Assembly (NCBI GenBank): GCA_020349865.1
Contig: CP070700.1
Coordinates: 4,338,574 to 4,350,868, forward strand
Source of the DNA: Desulfobacteraceae bacterium
Lineage (GTDB): Bacteria; Desulfobacterota; DSM-4660; Desulfatiglandales; Desulfatiglandaceae
Length of the DNA stretch: 12,295 nt
Direction of reading: 5' to 3'
The notes under the pieces are model-generated. The model was not told where the DNA came from. It saw nothing but the letters and a program-made list of their open reading frames with translations, and did no database searches. This document shows, in pieces, positions 1 to 6,258 of the stretch (positions within the stretch are counted from its first letter, which is position 1; every line of letters begins with the position of its first letter). Both the position numbers and the translations under genes were made by a program.

Positions 1-845
1 ATTACTACCCTGCATTTAAAAAGTATGATCATTTTGTTGGAAACTACGGTGGTTCCTGGTGGCGTCAGAACAAAGAATTCGAGTCGTTCAATGGTCCGAT
101 CCTGATGACCACGAACTGTGTTATTCCAATAAAGAAGGATAATACCTATAAGGACAGGATCTTTACCACCGGAATGACCGGATACCCGGGCGTGAGACAT
201 ATCGCGGATAGACCCGAAGGCCATGCAAAGGATTTTTCTGAAATAGTCGAACTGGCAAAAAAAAGCGATCCACCTGTTGAAATTGAAACAGGTAAGCTCG
301 TCGGTGGATTTGCACACAATCAAGTACTCGCGCTGGCAGATAAGGTTGTTGATGCCGTAAAATCCGGCGCAATTAAGCGCTTCATCGTAATGGCAGGCTG
401 CGATGGCCGTCAAAAGGCCAGGAGCTATTTTACCGAAGTTGCGGAACAGCTCCCAAAAGATACGGTTATTTTGACCGCCGGCTGTGCTAAGTACCGTTAC
501 AACAAGCTTGATCTTGGTGACATCGGTGGTATTCCAAGAATACTCGATGCGGGACAATGCAACGACTCATATTCTCTTGCAGTTGTCGCCTTAAAGTTAA
601 AAGAGGTTTTCGAACTCGACGACATCAATGAACTCCCGATTTCCTTCGATATCGGTTGGTATGAGCAAAAAGCTGCTGCGGTTCTTCTTGCGCTACTCTT
701 CCTTGGAGTCAAAGGAATTCGTCTGGGACCGACCGTTCCGGGGTTCTTGTCTCCAAATGTCCTTAAGGTTCTGGTAGACAAATTTGATATTAAACCGATC
801 GGAGAAGCCAAAGCAGATATTGATGCAATGATGGCTGGAGAATAA
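1..845 (+). CDS. hcp: Hybrid cluster protein (hydroxylamine reductase), C-terminal part
   Basis: Partial gene whose 5' half lies outside the window; the first whole codon is at 3, giving 280 residues against about 550 for the family. Hcp is a cytoplasmic Fe-S-O cluster enzyme that reduces hydroxylamine in vitro and is now mainly linked to NO detoxification. The visible part holds most of the hybrid-cluster ligands in family order: Cys in TTNCVIP, Cys in MAGCDGR (the persulfide Cys of known structures), Cys in [10 protein letters not shown], Cys in [10 protein letters not shown], and the Glu and Lys of DIGWYEQKA. The His and the first Glu ligand would lie upstream. The reading frame is open from base 3, so the internal ATG at 105 is not a start. 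It heads a same-strand cluster of redox genes. The family call is very secure; the in vivo substrate is inferred. Confidence 0.97.
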   Translation, partial: YYPAFKKYDHFVGNYGGSWWRQNKEFESFNGPILMTTNCVIPIKKDNTYKDRIFTTGMTGYPGVRHIADRPEGHAKDFSEIVELAKKSDPPVEIETGKLVGGFAHNQVLALADKVVDAVKSGAIKRFIVMAGCDGRQKARSYFTEVAEQLPKDTVILTAGCAKYRYNKLDLGDIGGIPRILDAGQCNDSYSLAVVALKLKEVFELDDINELPISFDIGWYEQKAAAVLLALLFLGVKGIRLGPTVPGFLSPNVLKVLVDKFDIKPIGEAKADIDAMMAGE

Positions 846-937
846 GGCTTGAAACCTGAAACTTGAAGATGGAGATAAAATGTATAACTTCAGTTTTAGG
901 GCTTACATTCCATGTTTGAAACGCAGGAGGATTAATT

Positions 938-1690
938 ATGAAATGCCCGGGACAGGACACTCAATTCTGGAAACCAGGGGCTATATTTGAGGCAAAGTGC
1001 CCCCAATGCGGAAATGAGGTGGAATTTTTCAAGGACGATCCAACTCGGAAATGCCCCAAATGCGGTCACCGTTTCTTGAATCCAAGCCTGGATTTTGGCT
1101 GTGCATCTTACTGTCAATATGCCGAGCAATGTGTAGGGAACCTTCCGCCCGAACTCCTTACACATAAGGAGGATCTCTTAAAAGACAGAGTCGCCATTGA
1201 GATGAAGCGGTATTTCAAGCAGGATTTCAAACGGATTGGACATGCTATCCGTGTAGCCAGACATGCCGAACAGATCGGGAGGGAAGAAGGTGGTAATTTG
1301 GCTGTTATCCTGTCTGCCGCGTATCTCCACGACATCGGAATAACGGAGGCTGAGCGAAAATACCAGAGCACTGCCGCTAAGTATCAGGAGGAGGAAGGAC
1401 CCCCCATAGCGAGGGAAATATTGACTAAGCTTAAGGCAAAAGAAGAGCTGATTGAAGAAGTATGCGACATTATCGGCCATCACCATCACCCAAAGGAAGA
1501 AGAGACCACCAATTTCAAGAGCCTCTTTGATGCTGACCTGATTGCGAACTTAGAGGAAAAGCAAAAGAAAAATCCCATTGGGGCTGAAGAATTGGAGGCT
1601 ATTATAGCTAAGTCCTTTCTGACTAAGGCTGGAAAGAGTTTTGCAGGGAAGGTGCTTTTAGCTCGAAGTTCCGCAGTACTTGATACTTAG
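938..1690 (+). CDS. HD-domain protein with N-terminal zinc-ribbon/Cys-rich head
   Basis: A 250-residue protein, predicted cytoplasmic. Residues 1-65 form a Cys-rich head: C3, CPQC at 21-24, CPKC at 39-42, then C55, C59 and C65. The two CxxC pairs suit one zinc ribbon; the later cysteines could bind another metal. Residues about 98-200 look like an HD metal-dependent phosphohydrolase: H102 and H109 in a helix, the HD dyad H131-D132 in YLHDIG, a His run at 181-184 (GHHHHP), and Asp198/Asp200. HD proteins hydrolyse phosphoesters or nucleotides, but the substrate here is unknown. The start is supported by AGGAGG about 7 bases upstream. It lies 92 bases after hcp and probably shares its transcript. 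The head resembles the separate small protein at 8963-9166. A signalling or nucleotide-hydrolysis role in nitrosative stress is inference from context only. Confidence 0.85.
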   Translation: MKCPGQDTQFWKPGAIFEAKCPQCGNEVEFFKDDPTRKCPKCGHRFLNPSLDFGCASYCQYAEQCVGNLPPELLTHKEDLLKDRVAIEMKRYFKQDFKRIGHAIRVARHAEQIGREEGGNLAVILSAAYLHDIGITEAERKYQSTAAKYQEEEGPPIAREILTKLKAKEELIEEVCDIIGHHHHPKEEETTNFKSLFDADLIANLEEKQKKNPIGAEELEAIIAKSFLTKAGKSFAGKVLLARSSAVLDT

Positions 1691-1775
1691 TACTGGCCGT
1701 TAGATAAAACCCGAACTATCGAAACTTTAGGCACTTCTGATCACTTTAGATATTTATGTTGATAAGGAGAACATC

Positions 1776-2534
1776 ATGAAAGCAATGCGAAAAATAATAG
1801 AAATCGACGACGAACTCTGCGACGGGTGCGGGCAGTGCGTACCCGAATGCGCCGAAGGGGCCTTGGAGATCGTGGACGGCAAGGCTCGGCTCGTGTCGGA
1901 GAGTTATTGTGACGGCTTAGGCGCCTGCCTGGGAGAATGCCCGAACGGTGCTATCACCATGGTGGAACGTGAGGCCGAGGACTTTGATGAGGAAGCTGTA
2001 GAGAATTACTTGAAAGAGAAGGAAAAAACCGAAAAACCTGTTGAATTTCCCCTTGCCTGTGGCTGCCCATCCTCTATGGTGCAAACCTTTATTCCGAAAG
2101 GTTTAAGCGAAGAAACAACGGATAACGGTTCACAGAACATGGCCAAATCGAACCTGTCTCACTGGCCGGTCCAGATAAACCTTATTCCGCCTACTGCGCC
2201 ATTTCTTAAAGGAGCGGATCTCCTGGTAGCAGCAGACTGTACACCTGCCGCCTATCCTAATTTTCACCAGGATCTTCTTAAAGGAAAGGTTTTAATGTTA
2301 GGATGCCCGAAATTTGATAATGTGAAGACCTATTTGCAAAAATTCACCGAAATCTTCAAGATTGCTAACATTAAGAGTGTCACGGCCGTCGTCATGGAAG
2401 TGCCGTGCTGTTCAGGTCTGCCAGTTATCCTTGAGAGGGCCATGGCGGCAGCCGGTAAAAAGATCCCCATTGAAGAGATAGTTATCGGCACAAGGGGTGA
2501 GATTTTACGAAAGGAGCAAAGAGCAGCTGCTTGA
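1776..2534 (+). CDS. Ferredoxin-like 4Fe-4S protein with Cys-rich C-terminal domain
   Basis: A 252-residue cytoplasmic Fe-S protein. The N-terminal ferredoxin module has a full [4Fe-4S] motif C15-C18-C21-C25. The second motif aligns with C45, C51 and C55-P, but Leu48 sits where the usual second cysteine would be, so that cluster may be three-Cys-ligated. A charged linker (about 65-90) leads to a C-terminal domain with four Cys motifs: CGCPSS, AADCTPA, LGCPKFDN and EVPCCSG. These could bind another cluster or act in thiol chemistry. The start is ATG 1776 with AAGGAG seven bases upstream; the in-frame ATG at 1785 is less well placed. A ferredoxin-type gene beside hcp is known from Desulfovibrio (the hcp-frdX arrangement), so it may pass electrons to Hcp. 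That pairing is inferred, and this protein is larger than a plain ferredoxin. Confidence 0.82.
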   Translation: MKAMRKIIEIDDELCDGCGQCVPECAEGALEIVDGKARLVSESYCDGLGACLGECPNGAITMVEREAEDFDEEAVENYLKEKEKTEKPVEFPLACGCPSSMVQTFIPKGLSEETTDNGSQNMAKSNLSHWPVQINLIPPTAPFLKGADLLVAADCTPAAYPNFHQDLLKGKVLMLGCPKFDNVKTYLQKFTEIFKIANIKSVTAVVMEVPCCSGLPVILERAMAAAGKKIPIEEIVIGTRGEILRKEQRAAA

Positions 2535-2559
2535 ATTACACAGATAAGAGGAGAGAAAA

Positions 2560-3015
2560 ATGGAAGAAAAAAAAGGCGAAAAAAAAGAAAAAGCAGGTTT
2601 TATTTGCAGCCGCGATACATTAGACGGGGCTTATCCGGCGCTTCTTATGGCCATCAATGCCGTGCGTTTAGGGATGGAGTGCAAGATCTTCTACACCTTC
2701 ATGGGTCTTAATCTGCTGCTTAAAGGTGGTTTTGAAAAATCCAAGTTCATACCGCCTGGTTTTATGGGGGCTATCCCGGGCATGTCCAGCATGGCCACGG
2801 CTATGATGCAAAAGAAGATGGACAAGGCAAACATTCCCAGCTTAACGGAAGTTCAGGAGATGGCCCAGCTTGAGGGTGTCGAATTCATCGCTTGCAGGAT
2901 GACGGTGGATATGATGGAGATCTCACCAGACCAGTTTATAGATGGTGTGTCAATCTGGACAGCTGAAGAATTCATTAAATACGCCAGGGGATGCACGATC
3001 AGCCTGTTTACTTAA
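2560..3015 (+). CDS. DsrE/DsrF/DrsH-like family protein
   Basis: A 151-residue protein of the DsrE/DsrF-like fold, the family that includes sulfur-carrier and 'peroxiredoxin-like' proteins. After a Lys/Glu-rich tail (1-12), the fold begins with FICSRDTLDGAYPALLMAINAVRLGMEC and the typical beta-strand KIFYTFMGLNLL. A Gly/Met-rich stretch follows (about 65-85), then EFIACRMTVDMM, whose Cys is at the position usually conserved in the family and is the likely reactive thiol. It lies 25 bases after the ferredoxin-like gene with a good GGAGAG site, so it is probably the last gene of the hcp operon. Two A8 tracts lie in the first nine codons. Function is unknown; a role in sulfur relay or thiol redox is inferred from the family. 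Membership is fairly sure, the biochemical role is not. Confidence 0.78.
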   Translation: MEEKKGEKKEKAGFICSRDTLDGAYPALLMAINAVRLGMECKIFYTFMGLNLLLKGGFEKSKFIPPGFMGAIPGMSSMATAMMQKKMDKANIPSLTEVQEMAQLEGVEFIACRMTVDMMEISPDQFIDGVSIWTAEEFIKYARGCTISLFT

Positions 3016-3036
3016 TCTGATGTGACGGTTTTCATG

Positions 3037-3060
3037 CACCCCTCCTCTTTTTAGGGGGTG
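3037..3060 (+). terminator. Weak hairpin after the hcp operon
   Basis: CACCCC (3037-3042) pairs with GGGGTG (3055-3060) across a 12-base loop containing a T run. Only a short G-rich and TTTG stretch follows, so a rho-independent terminator is possible but not convincing. Confidence 0.3.
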
Positions 3061-3077
3061 GGGGTTTGTAAGCCAAG

Positions 3078-3104
3078 GCGATAATCTCACCTACCAATTA
3101 TCGC
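3078..3104. promoter_or_regulatory. Perfect 8-bp inverted repeat, possible operator
   Basis: GCGATAAT (3078-3085) and ATTATCGC (3097-3104) are perfect reverse complements separated by 11 bases. There is no T tract behind, so it is not a typical terminator. It sits just upstream of a possible promoter for the sigma-54 activator gene, where a repressor or activator dyad would be expected. The cognate protein is unknown. Confidence 0.35.
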
Positions 3105-3121
3105 GTTATTGACATTTCCGC

Positions 3122-3150
3122 TTGTTGCCGTAACCCCTTTCCATTATACT
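3122..3150 (+). promoter_or_regulatory. Possible sigma-70 promoter of the activator gene
   Basis: TTGTTG (3122-3127) and TATACT (3145-3150) are separated by 17 bases, a good -10 with a poor -35. The position, 59 bases before the regulator start, is sensible. It was chosen by eye only. Confidence 0.3.
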
Positions 3151-3208
3151 GTTTTTTCTTCACAACTATTCCCTATTTACTACCTTTTTTCCGGAGAATT
3201 GTCAGTCC

Positions 3209-4546
3209 ATGAAAAGGTCAAATCTTGAAAAAATACTGACCGACAAGAAAAATCTGGAAAGAATCCTGGATAATCTCAATGAGGGTATTATAGCCCATGA
3301 CAAAGAGAGACACATTGTTTTTTTCAACCGGGCTGCCGAAAAAATAACCGGTTATGGCAGAGAAGATGTTCTCGGAAAGGACTGCCACGAGGTATTTGGG
3401 GGACCTTTCTGCGGCGGGCGCTGTTCTTTTCAGGAGGGTTCTCCGGATTCCCTGGACCACATTTCTTACCCCCTTAATATCCTCACAAAGACAGGGGACC
3501 CGCGTCGAATCGAGATGAACATTAGTGGCATGTACGGTGATGCAGGACTTTTTGCTGGCGTTATCGCCGCCTTTCGGGATGTAACAGACCTGATCGGACT
3601 ACGAATACAGGTTGGGGATCTCAAGGGTTTTGCGGGAATCATTGGTCGGGACCCCAAGATGCTCCAGGTCTACGACCAAATAAGAGACATGACCACCAAC
3701 GACTATCCAGTCCACATTTTAGGTGAAACCGGTACGGGAAAAGAACTGGTGGCGACTGCCATTCACGAAGAAAGCAGGCGGGGCGGCGGGCCTTTCGTTC
3801 CCATCAACTGCGGCGCCCTGCCAGAAGGGGTTCTTGAGAGTGAGCTTTTCGGACATGTGAAGGGGGCCTTTACCGGGGCTGTTCGCGATAAGAAAGGCCG
3901 GTTTGAGCTGGCGAACGGCGGTACCCTGTTCTTAGACGAGGTATCGGATCTGTCCAGGATTGTGCAGGCAAAACTGTTACGGGTCCTTCAGGAAGGGACC
4001 TTCGAGCGGGTTGGTGGTGAGGAAACCGTATCAGTGGATGTCCGCATTATCAGCGCTACCAATCGCGATCTCAAACTTGAGGTGGAAAGGGGCAATTTTC
4101 GCGAAGACCTTTATTACCGTATTAATGTGGTTCCCATTGACCTGCCCCCCTTAAGGAACCGAAAGAACGATATCCCAATTCTTGTTGAGCACTTTCTTGA
4201 AAAGGCCCGAGAAGAAGGACAGGAAACACTTGGTCTTTCTAAAGAGGCCCTTGCCATAATAACAGACTATTCATGGCCGGGAAACGTTCGCGAACTTCAG
4301 AGTGCCCTTAGATTTGCCCTTGTGAAATCAAGAGGCCGGATAATTCAACCTGACCACCTTCCCATGGAATTGAAGGAATGGAAAAACAAACGGTCTTCCC
4401 CGGGCCCTTCACGAAAACTTGATCCTGAAAGCGTCAGGTCTGCACTAACCAGAAGCGGAGGGAACAAGGCCAAGGCCGCCAGGCTCTTAGGTGTGGGGCG
4501 TGCTACCCTTTATCGGTTCTTGGCTGCTTTCCCGGATGTCTTATGA
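3209..4546 (+). CDS. Sigma-54-dependent activator, PAS-AAA+-Fis type
   Basis: A 445-residue cytoplasmic enhancer-binding protein that would use ATP to remodel sigma-54 RNA polymerase. A short coiled N terminus is followed by a PAS domain (about 17-128). The AAA+ domain (about 143-375) has Walker A GETGTGKE (172-179), the sigma-54 contact loop GAFTGA (219-224) and Walker B with FLDE (241-244). A Fis-type helix-turn-helix (about 407-442) follows. There is no receiver domain, so it senses its signal through PAS rather than by phosphorylation. The PAS holds C59, C68 and C72 (C-x8-C-x3-C), which could bind an Fe-S centre or metal, or form a redox switch; ligand binding is inferred. The start is ATG 3209 with CCGGAG about 12 bases upstream. 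It stands between the hcp operon and the antioxidant operon, so control of one or both is the natural guess. Confidence 0.95.
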   Translation: MKRSNLEKILTDKKNLERILDNLNEGIIAHDKERHIVFFNRAAEKITGYGREDVLGKDCHEVFGGPFCGGRCSFQEGSPDSLDHISYPLNILTKTGDPRRIEMNISGMYGDAGLFAGVIAAFRDVTDLIGLRIQVGDLKGFAGIIGRDPKMLQVYDQIRDMTTNDYPVHILGETGTGKELVATAIHEESRRGGGPFVPINCGALPEGVLESELFGHVKGAFTGAVRDKKGRFELANGGTLFLDEVSDLSRIVQAKLLRVLQEGTFERVGGEETVSVDVRIISATNRDLKLEVERGNFREDLYYRINVVPIDLPPLRNRKNDIPILVEHFLEKAREEGQETLGLSKEALAIITDYSWPGNVRELQSALRFALVKSRGRIIQPDHLPMELKEWKNKRSSPGPSRKLDPESVRSALTRSGGNKAKAARLLGVGRATLYRFLAAFPDVL

Positions 4547-4579
4547 GACACTTGTGTCCCAGATTAAAATATGAGACAC
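4544..4579. promoter_or_regulatory. TGAGACAC sites, left group
   Basis: A near-perfect 18-bp dyad, TGAGACAC-TT-GTGTCCCA (4544-4561, one mismatch), overlaps the stop codon of the activator gene. A second copy of TGAGACAC lies 28 bases on (4572-4579). The same motif recurs in reverse orientation at 5063-5081. They look like binding sites for a dimeric regulator; the neighbouring Fis-type activator is the obvious candidate, but the ends of a decayed insertion element would look similar. Confidence 0.4.
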
Positions 4580-4590
4580 TTAAGGTGCTT

Positions 4591-4625
4591 CCCTGGAGGT
4601 TTTGCCTCAGGGTTACTTTTCTTCT
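4591..4625 (+). terminator. Probable terminator of the activator gene
   Basis: CCCTGGAGG (4591-4599) pairs with CCTCAGGG (4605-4612), eight pairs with one bulged G and a TTTTG loop. A T-rich run (TTACTTTTCTTCT) follows. It lies 45 bases after the activator stop codon, as expected for a rho-independent terminator. Confidence 0.55.
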
Positions 4626-4685
4626 CAGCCCGCTTTAGTTTTCATCTAATACCAAGCTGCATTCAAAAGGCTGCTAGCTATAAAG

Positions 4686-4833
4686 GTCATTGCGAACGAA
4701 TGTGAAGCAATCCCAACAGGATAGATTCCCACGTCGCTTCGCCGCGACTCGGCCGTGCGACTCAACGTGAGCAGCTGGCTTTAAGTTCGTCGAAATTCTC
4801 GTCGATGCGTCTCAGTCGTGGGCTCGCAATGAC
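4686..4833. repeat. Diverged GTCATTGCGA-type palindromic repeat
   Basis: Begins GTCATTGCGAACGAA and ends GGCTCGCAATGAC, so the outer ends are inverted copies of the GTCATTGCG core. The interior is longer (148 bp) and more irregular than the 87-bp copies. It includes the arm-like CCCACGTCGCTTCG and a second nested arm, as if two elements had merged or decayed. Confidence 0.6.
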
Positions 4834-4842
4834 ATAAAGAGA

Positions 4843-4886
4843 GACTTTTTACGAGATTGTCAATTCTGGTGTACTCGTAAAAAGTC
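4843..4886. repeat. 13-bp perfect inverted repeat joining two elements
   Basis: GACTTTTTACGAG (4843-4855) and CTCGTAAAAAGTC (4874-4886) are perfect reverse complements with an 18-base spacer. The right arm recurs exactly at 11968-11980, again 9-10 bases before a palindromic repeat, so it belongs to the mobile or repeated unit. Confidence 0.6.
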
Positions 4887-4894
4887 ATTTCACT

Positions 4895-4981
4895 GTCATT
4901 GCGAGCGAAGCGAAGCAATATCAGTTGGTGTAACGAGTTGAAATCAGGAGATTGCTTCGTGGCTTCACTCCTCGCAATGAC
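4895..4981. repeat. 87-bp GTCATTGCGAG palindromic repeat, copy A
   Basis: An imperfect palindrome: the left arm starts GTCATTGCGAGCGAAGCGAA and the right arm ends CTTCACTCCTCGCAATGAC. The centre contains CAGTTGGTGTAA. It is about 90 percent identical by eye to copy B at 11990-12076 and continues into shared flanks. It belongs to the widespread GTCATTGCGAGG-type intergenic repeats of many bacteria; mobility is likely but the helper is unknown. Confidence 0.85.
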
Positions 4982-5062
4982 CGCGCATAAGACTTTTTGA
5001 ACAACCATCAATTTTAATGTCATATCAATACATTGCTCATTTCCCCTTCCTAAAGAATCAGG

Positions 5063-5082
5063 GTGTCTCAACTATGTCTCAT
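5063..5082. promoter_or_regulatory. TGTCTCA sites, right group
   Basis: GTGTCTCA (5063-5070) and ATGTCTCA (5074-5081) repeat with an 11-base period, one helical turn, and are reverse complements of the left-group TGAGACAC sites. The group lies about 100 bases upstream of a possible -24/-12 element, a usual distance for sigma-54 enhancer sites. Binding by the adjacent activator is inferred. Confidence 0.4.
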
Positions 5083-5180
5083 ATTACGTATATCAAGTCA
5101 GTACCTGCCAATGCTCATCATGAGAGTTAACTAACTAAAATCTCACTTAATTTTTATTGTTTCGTTGCTGAATTAAATCT

Positions 5181-5196
5181 CGGCACAAATCTTGAT
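5181..5196 (+). promoter_or_regulatory. Possible sigma-54 (-24/-12) promoter of the antioxidant operon
   Basis: CGGCACAAATCTTGAT matches the TGGCAC-N5-TTGC pattern with GG and the -12 G correctly spaced, but A replaces the C of the -12 GC and C replaces the first T. A sigma-70-like alternative, TTGAAA (5200-5205) with AATAAT (5223-5228) and a 17-base spacer, overlaps just downstream. Either would drive the gene at 5315. Confidence 0.35.
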
Positions 5197-5314
5197 ATGT
5201 TGAAAATGTTTAGATATTTGAAAATAATGAAAATAGGGAGGTAATCCAATCTTGATTTTTTCACAACACTAAACTGTTACAAGATTTTCAGACTTCCTCC
5301 GGAGGGGTCAAAGT

Positions 5315-5515
5315 ATGAGGCCATGCGATAAAAGCATTAAGGAAACGCTTGATCTGGTAGAAAATATGCTGGATCTTGCGGACAGGGGAGATGCAGAACG
5401 TGAAGATAACGGATGCGGGGTTCTCTATGGTGTTTTAAGGGATTCTGCATTTAGGATCAAACAACTTGCAGAAGCAGAAAAGGATGCACATATTAGAAAG
5501 GGGTGGTGGAAATAG
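5315..5515 (+). CDS. Small hypothetical protein (66 aa), first gene of the antioxidant operon
   Basis: A 66-residue soluble protein that I cannot place in a named family. It is rich in charge and mostly helical in appearance: KSIKETLDLVENMLDLADRGD is an amphipathic helix, then EREDNGCGVLYGVLRDSAFRIKQLAEAEK and a basic HIRKGWWK tail. It has two cysteines (C4 and C33). The start is supported by GGAGG nine bases upstream. That Shine-Dalgarno lies inside the 10-bp palindrome CCTCCGGAGG (5296-5305). The composition matches its neighbours and it reads directly into the operon, so it is very likely a real gene. Function is unknown; a partner or regulator of the redox proteins downstream is only a guess from position. 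Confidence 0.75.
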   Translation: MRPCDKSIKETLDLVENMLDLADRGDAEREDNGCGVLYGVLRDSAFRIKQLAEAEKDAHIRKGWWK

Positions 5516-5657
5516 ATAAGAAGGAGGTGAATGAAGCGGGGACTTTCAATTGCTCAGAGTGCGGTCACGAAAAAGAGGTAAGATGCAAGTCTTAAAGTGC
5601 CCCGAGTGTGGGGAAAAGAAGACATTTGCAAAAAAGGAAGAAAAACAAGATCTTTAA
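5506..5657 (+). pseudogene. Mini zinc ribbon split by a frame change
   Basis: Too short for normal gene finding. One frame, open from GTG 5506 (or 5503), encodes NCSECGHEKEVRCKS and stops at 5595. A second frame, from ATG 5583, encodes MQVLKCPECGEKKTFAKKEE and stops at 5657. Read through with a -1 change near 5592 they make one small protein with CSEC and CPEC pairs about 15 residues apart, the four-Cys site of a zinc ribbon. Each piece alone has only half a metal site. A consensus AAGGAGGTGA lies at 5521-5530 and a weaker AGAGG before ATG 5583. It could be a recent indel mutation, a sequencing error, or two overlapping mini-genes. The slip site TCTTAAA is not in a good frame for programmed -1 shifting. 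Confidence 0.45.
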
Positions 5658-5681
5658 TACCATTTTATAAGGAGAAGAACT

Positions 5682-6179
5682 ATGAGTGAGACAGAAAAGA
5701 ACCTTTTGGATGCATTTGCCGGGGAATCCCAGGCTAATAGAAAATACCTCGCATTTGCCAAGAAGGCGGACAAAGAAGGTTACCCCCAGGTCGCAAAATT
5801 GTTCAGAGCGGCTGCTGAAGCTGAAACAGTTCACGCCCATGCCCACTTGAACACACTCGGGGGCATTAAGAGCACGCCTGAAAACCTGAAAGAGGCCATA
5901 GCCGGTGAGACCCATGAGTTCAAAAACATGTATCCGGCCATGATAGACGCTGCCAAAAACGAATCAAATAAAACAGCAGAGAGGTCTTTCAGTTATGCCA
6001 ATGCGGTTGAAGAAGTACATGCCGGCCTTTACCAGAAGGCCTTAGACAATCTGGATAATCCCGGGGAGGTAGACAGTTATTATGTGTGCTCCGTATGCGG
6101 TTACACGTGTGAAAATGAAGCCCCGGATACCTGTCCGGTCTGTAAAGCCAAATCCAAGGCTTTTATGAAGGTTGAATAA
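5682..6179 (+). CDS. rbr: Rubrerythrin 1 (diiron peroxidase with C-terminal rubredoxin domain)
   Basis: A 165-residue cytoplasmic rubrerythrin that reduces hydrogen peroxide to water with electrons from rubredoxin. Diiron-site residues are in place: E15 in FAGESQ, E48-x2-H51, E76 and E79 in GETHEF, E110-x2-H113. A rubredoxin-like FeS4 domain follows with C136/C139 and C151/C154, plus an extra C143 in CGYTCENEAP. It is 26 residues shorter than rubrerythrin 2 at 6547 and clearly diverged from it, with NRKYLAF in place of RNRYTYF, so the two are not a recent duplication. The start has AAGGAG eight bases upstream. It precedes the rubredoxin gene by 79 bases, its likely electron donor. Family assignment is secure; division of labour with the second rubrerythrin is unknown. 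Confidence 0.96.
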   Translation: MSETEKNLLDAFAGESQANRKYLAFAKKADKEGYPQVAKLFRAAAEAETVHAHAHLNTLGGIKSTPENLKEAIAGETHEFKNMYPAMIDAAKNESNKTAERSFSYANAVEEVHAGLYQKALDNLDNPGEVDSYYVCSVCGYTCENEAPDTCPVCKAKSKAFMKVE

Positions 6180-6258
6180 AATCGACCGTTGCCCGGGAGG
6201 AACGGGGATAGAAAAATATCCCTTGAACACCTGATGATTTTATCCAAGGAGAGTGAGT

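Larger units (their letters stand above)
4626..5062. other. Gene-free stretch filled by palindromic repeats
   Basis: No supported gene. It holds a diverged palindromic repeat (4686-4833), a 13-bp inverted repeat (4843-4886) and an intact repeat copy (4895-4981). The remaining sequence shows no recognisable signal. Confidence 0.7.

Noticed and set aside
4686..4981. CRISPR array
   Set aside because: The repeats are large palindromes of different length, only two in a row, without regular short repeats and unique spacers, and no cas genes are near.
4781..5071. 96-residue minus-strand open frame
   Set aside because: It is the translation of the palindromic repeats (IARSEATKQS and LLRFARND are typical repeat-derived peptides), with no ribosome site or domain.
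5590..5597. Programmed -1 frameshift at TCTTAAAG
   Set aside because: The zero-frame codons TCT TAA do not allow good re-pairing in the -1 frame, so a mutation or sequence error is simpler.
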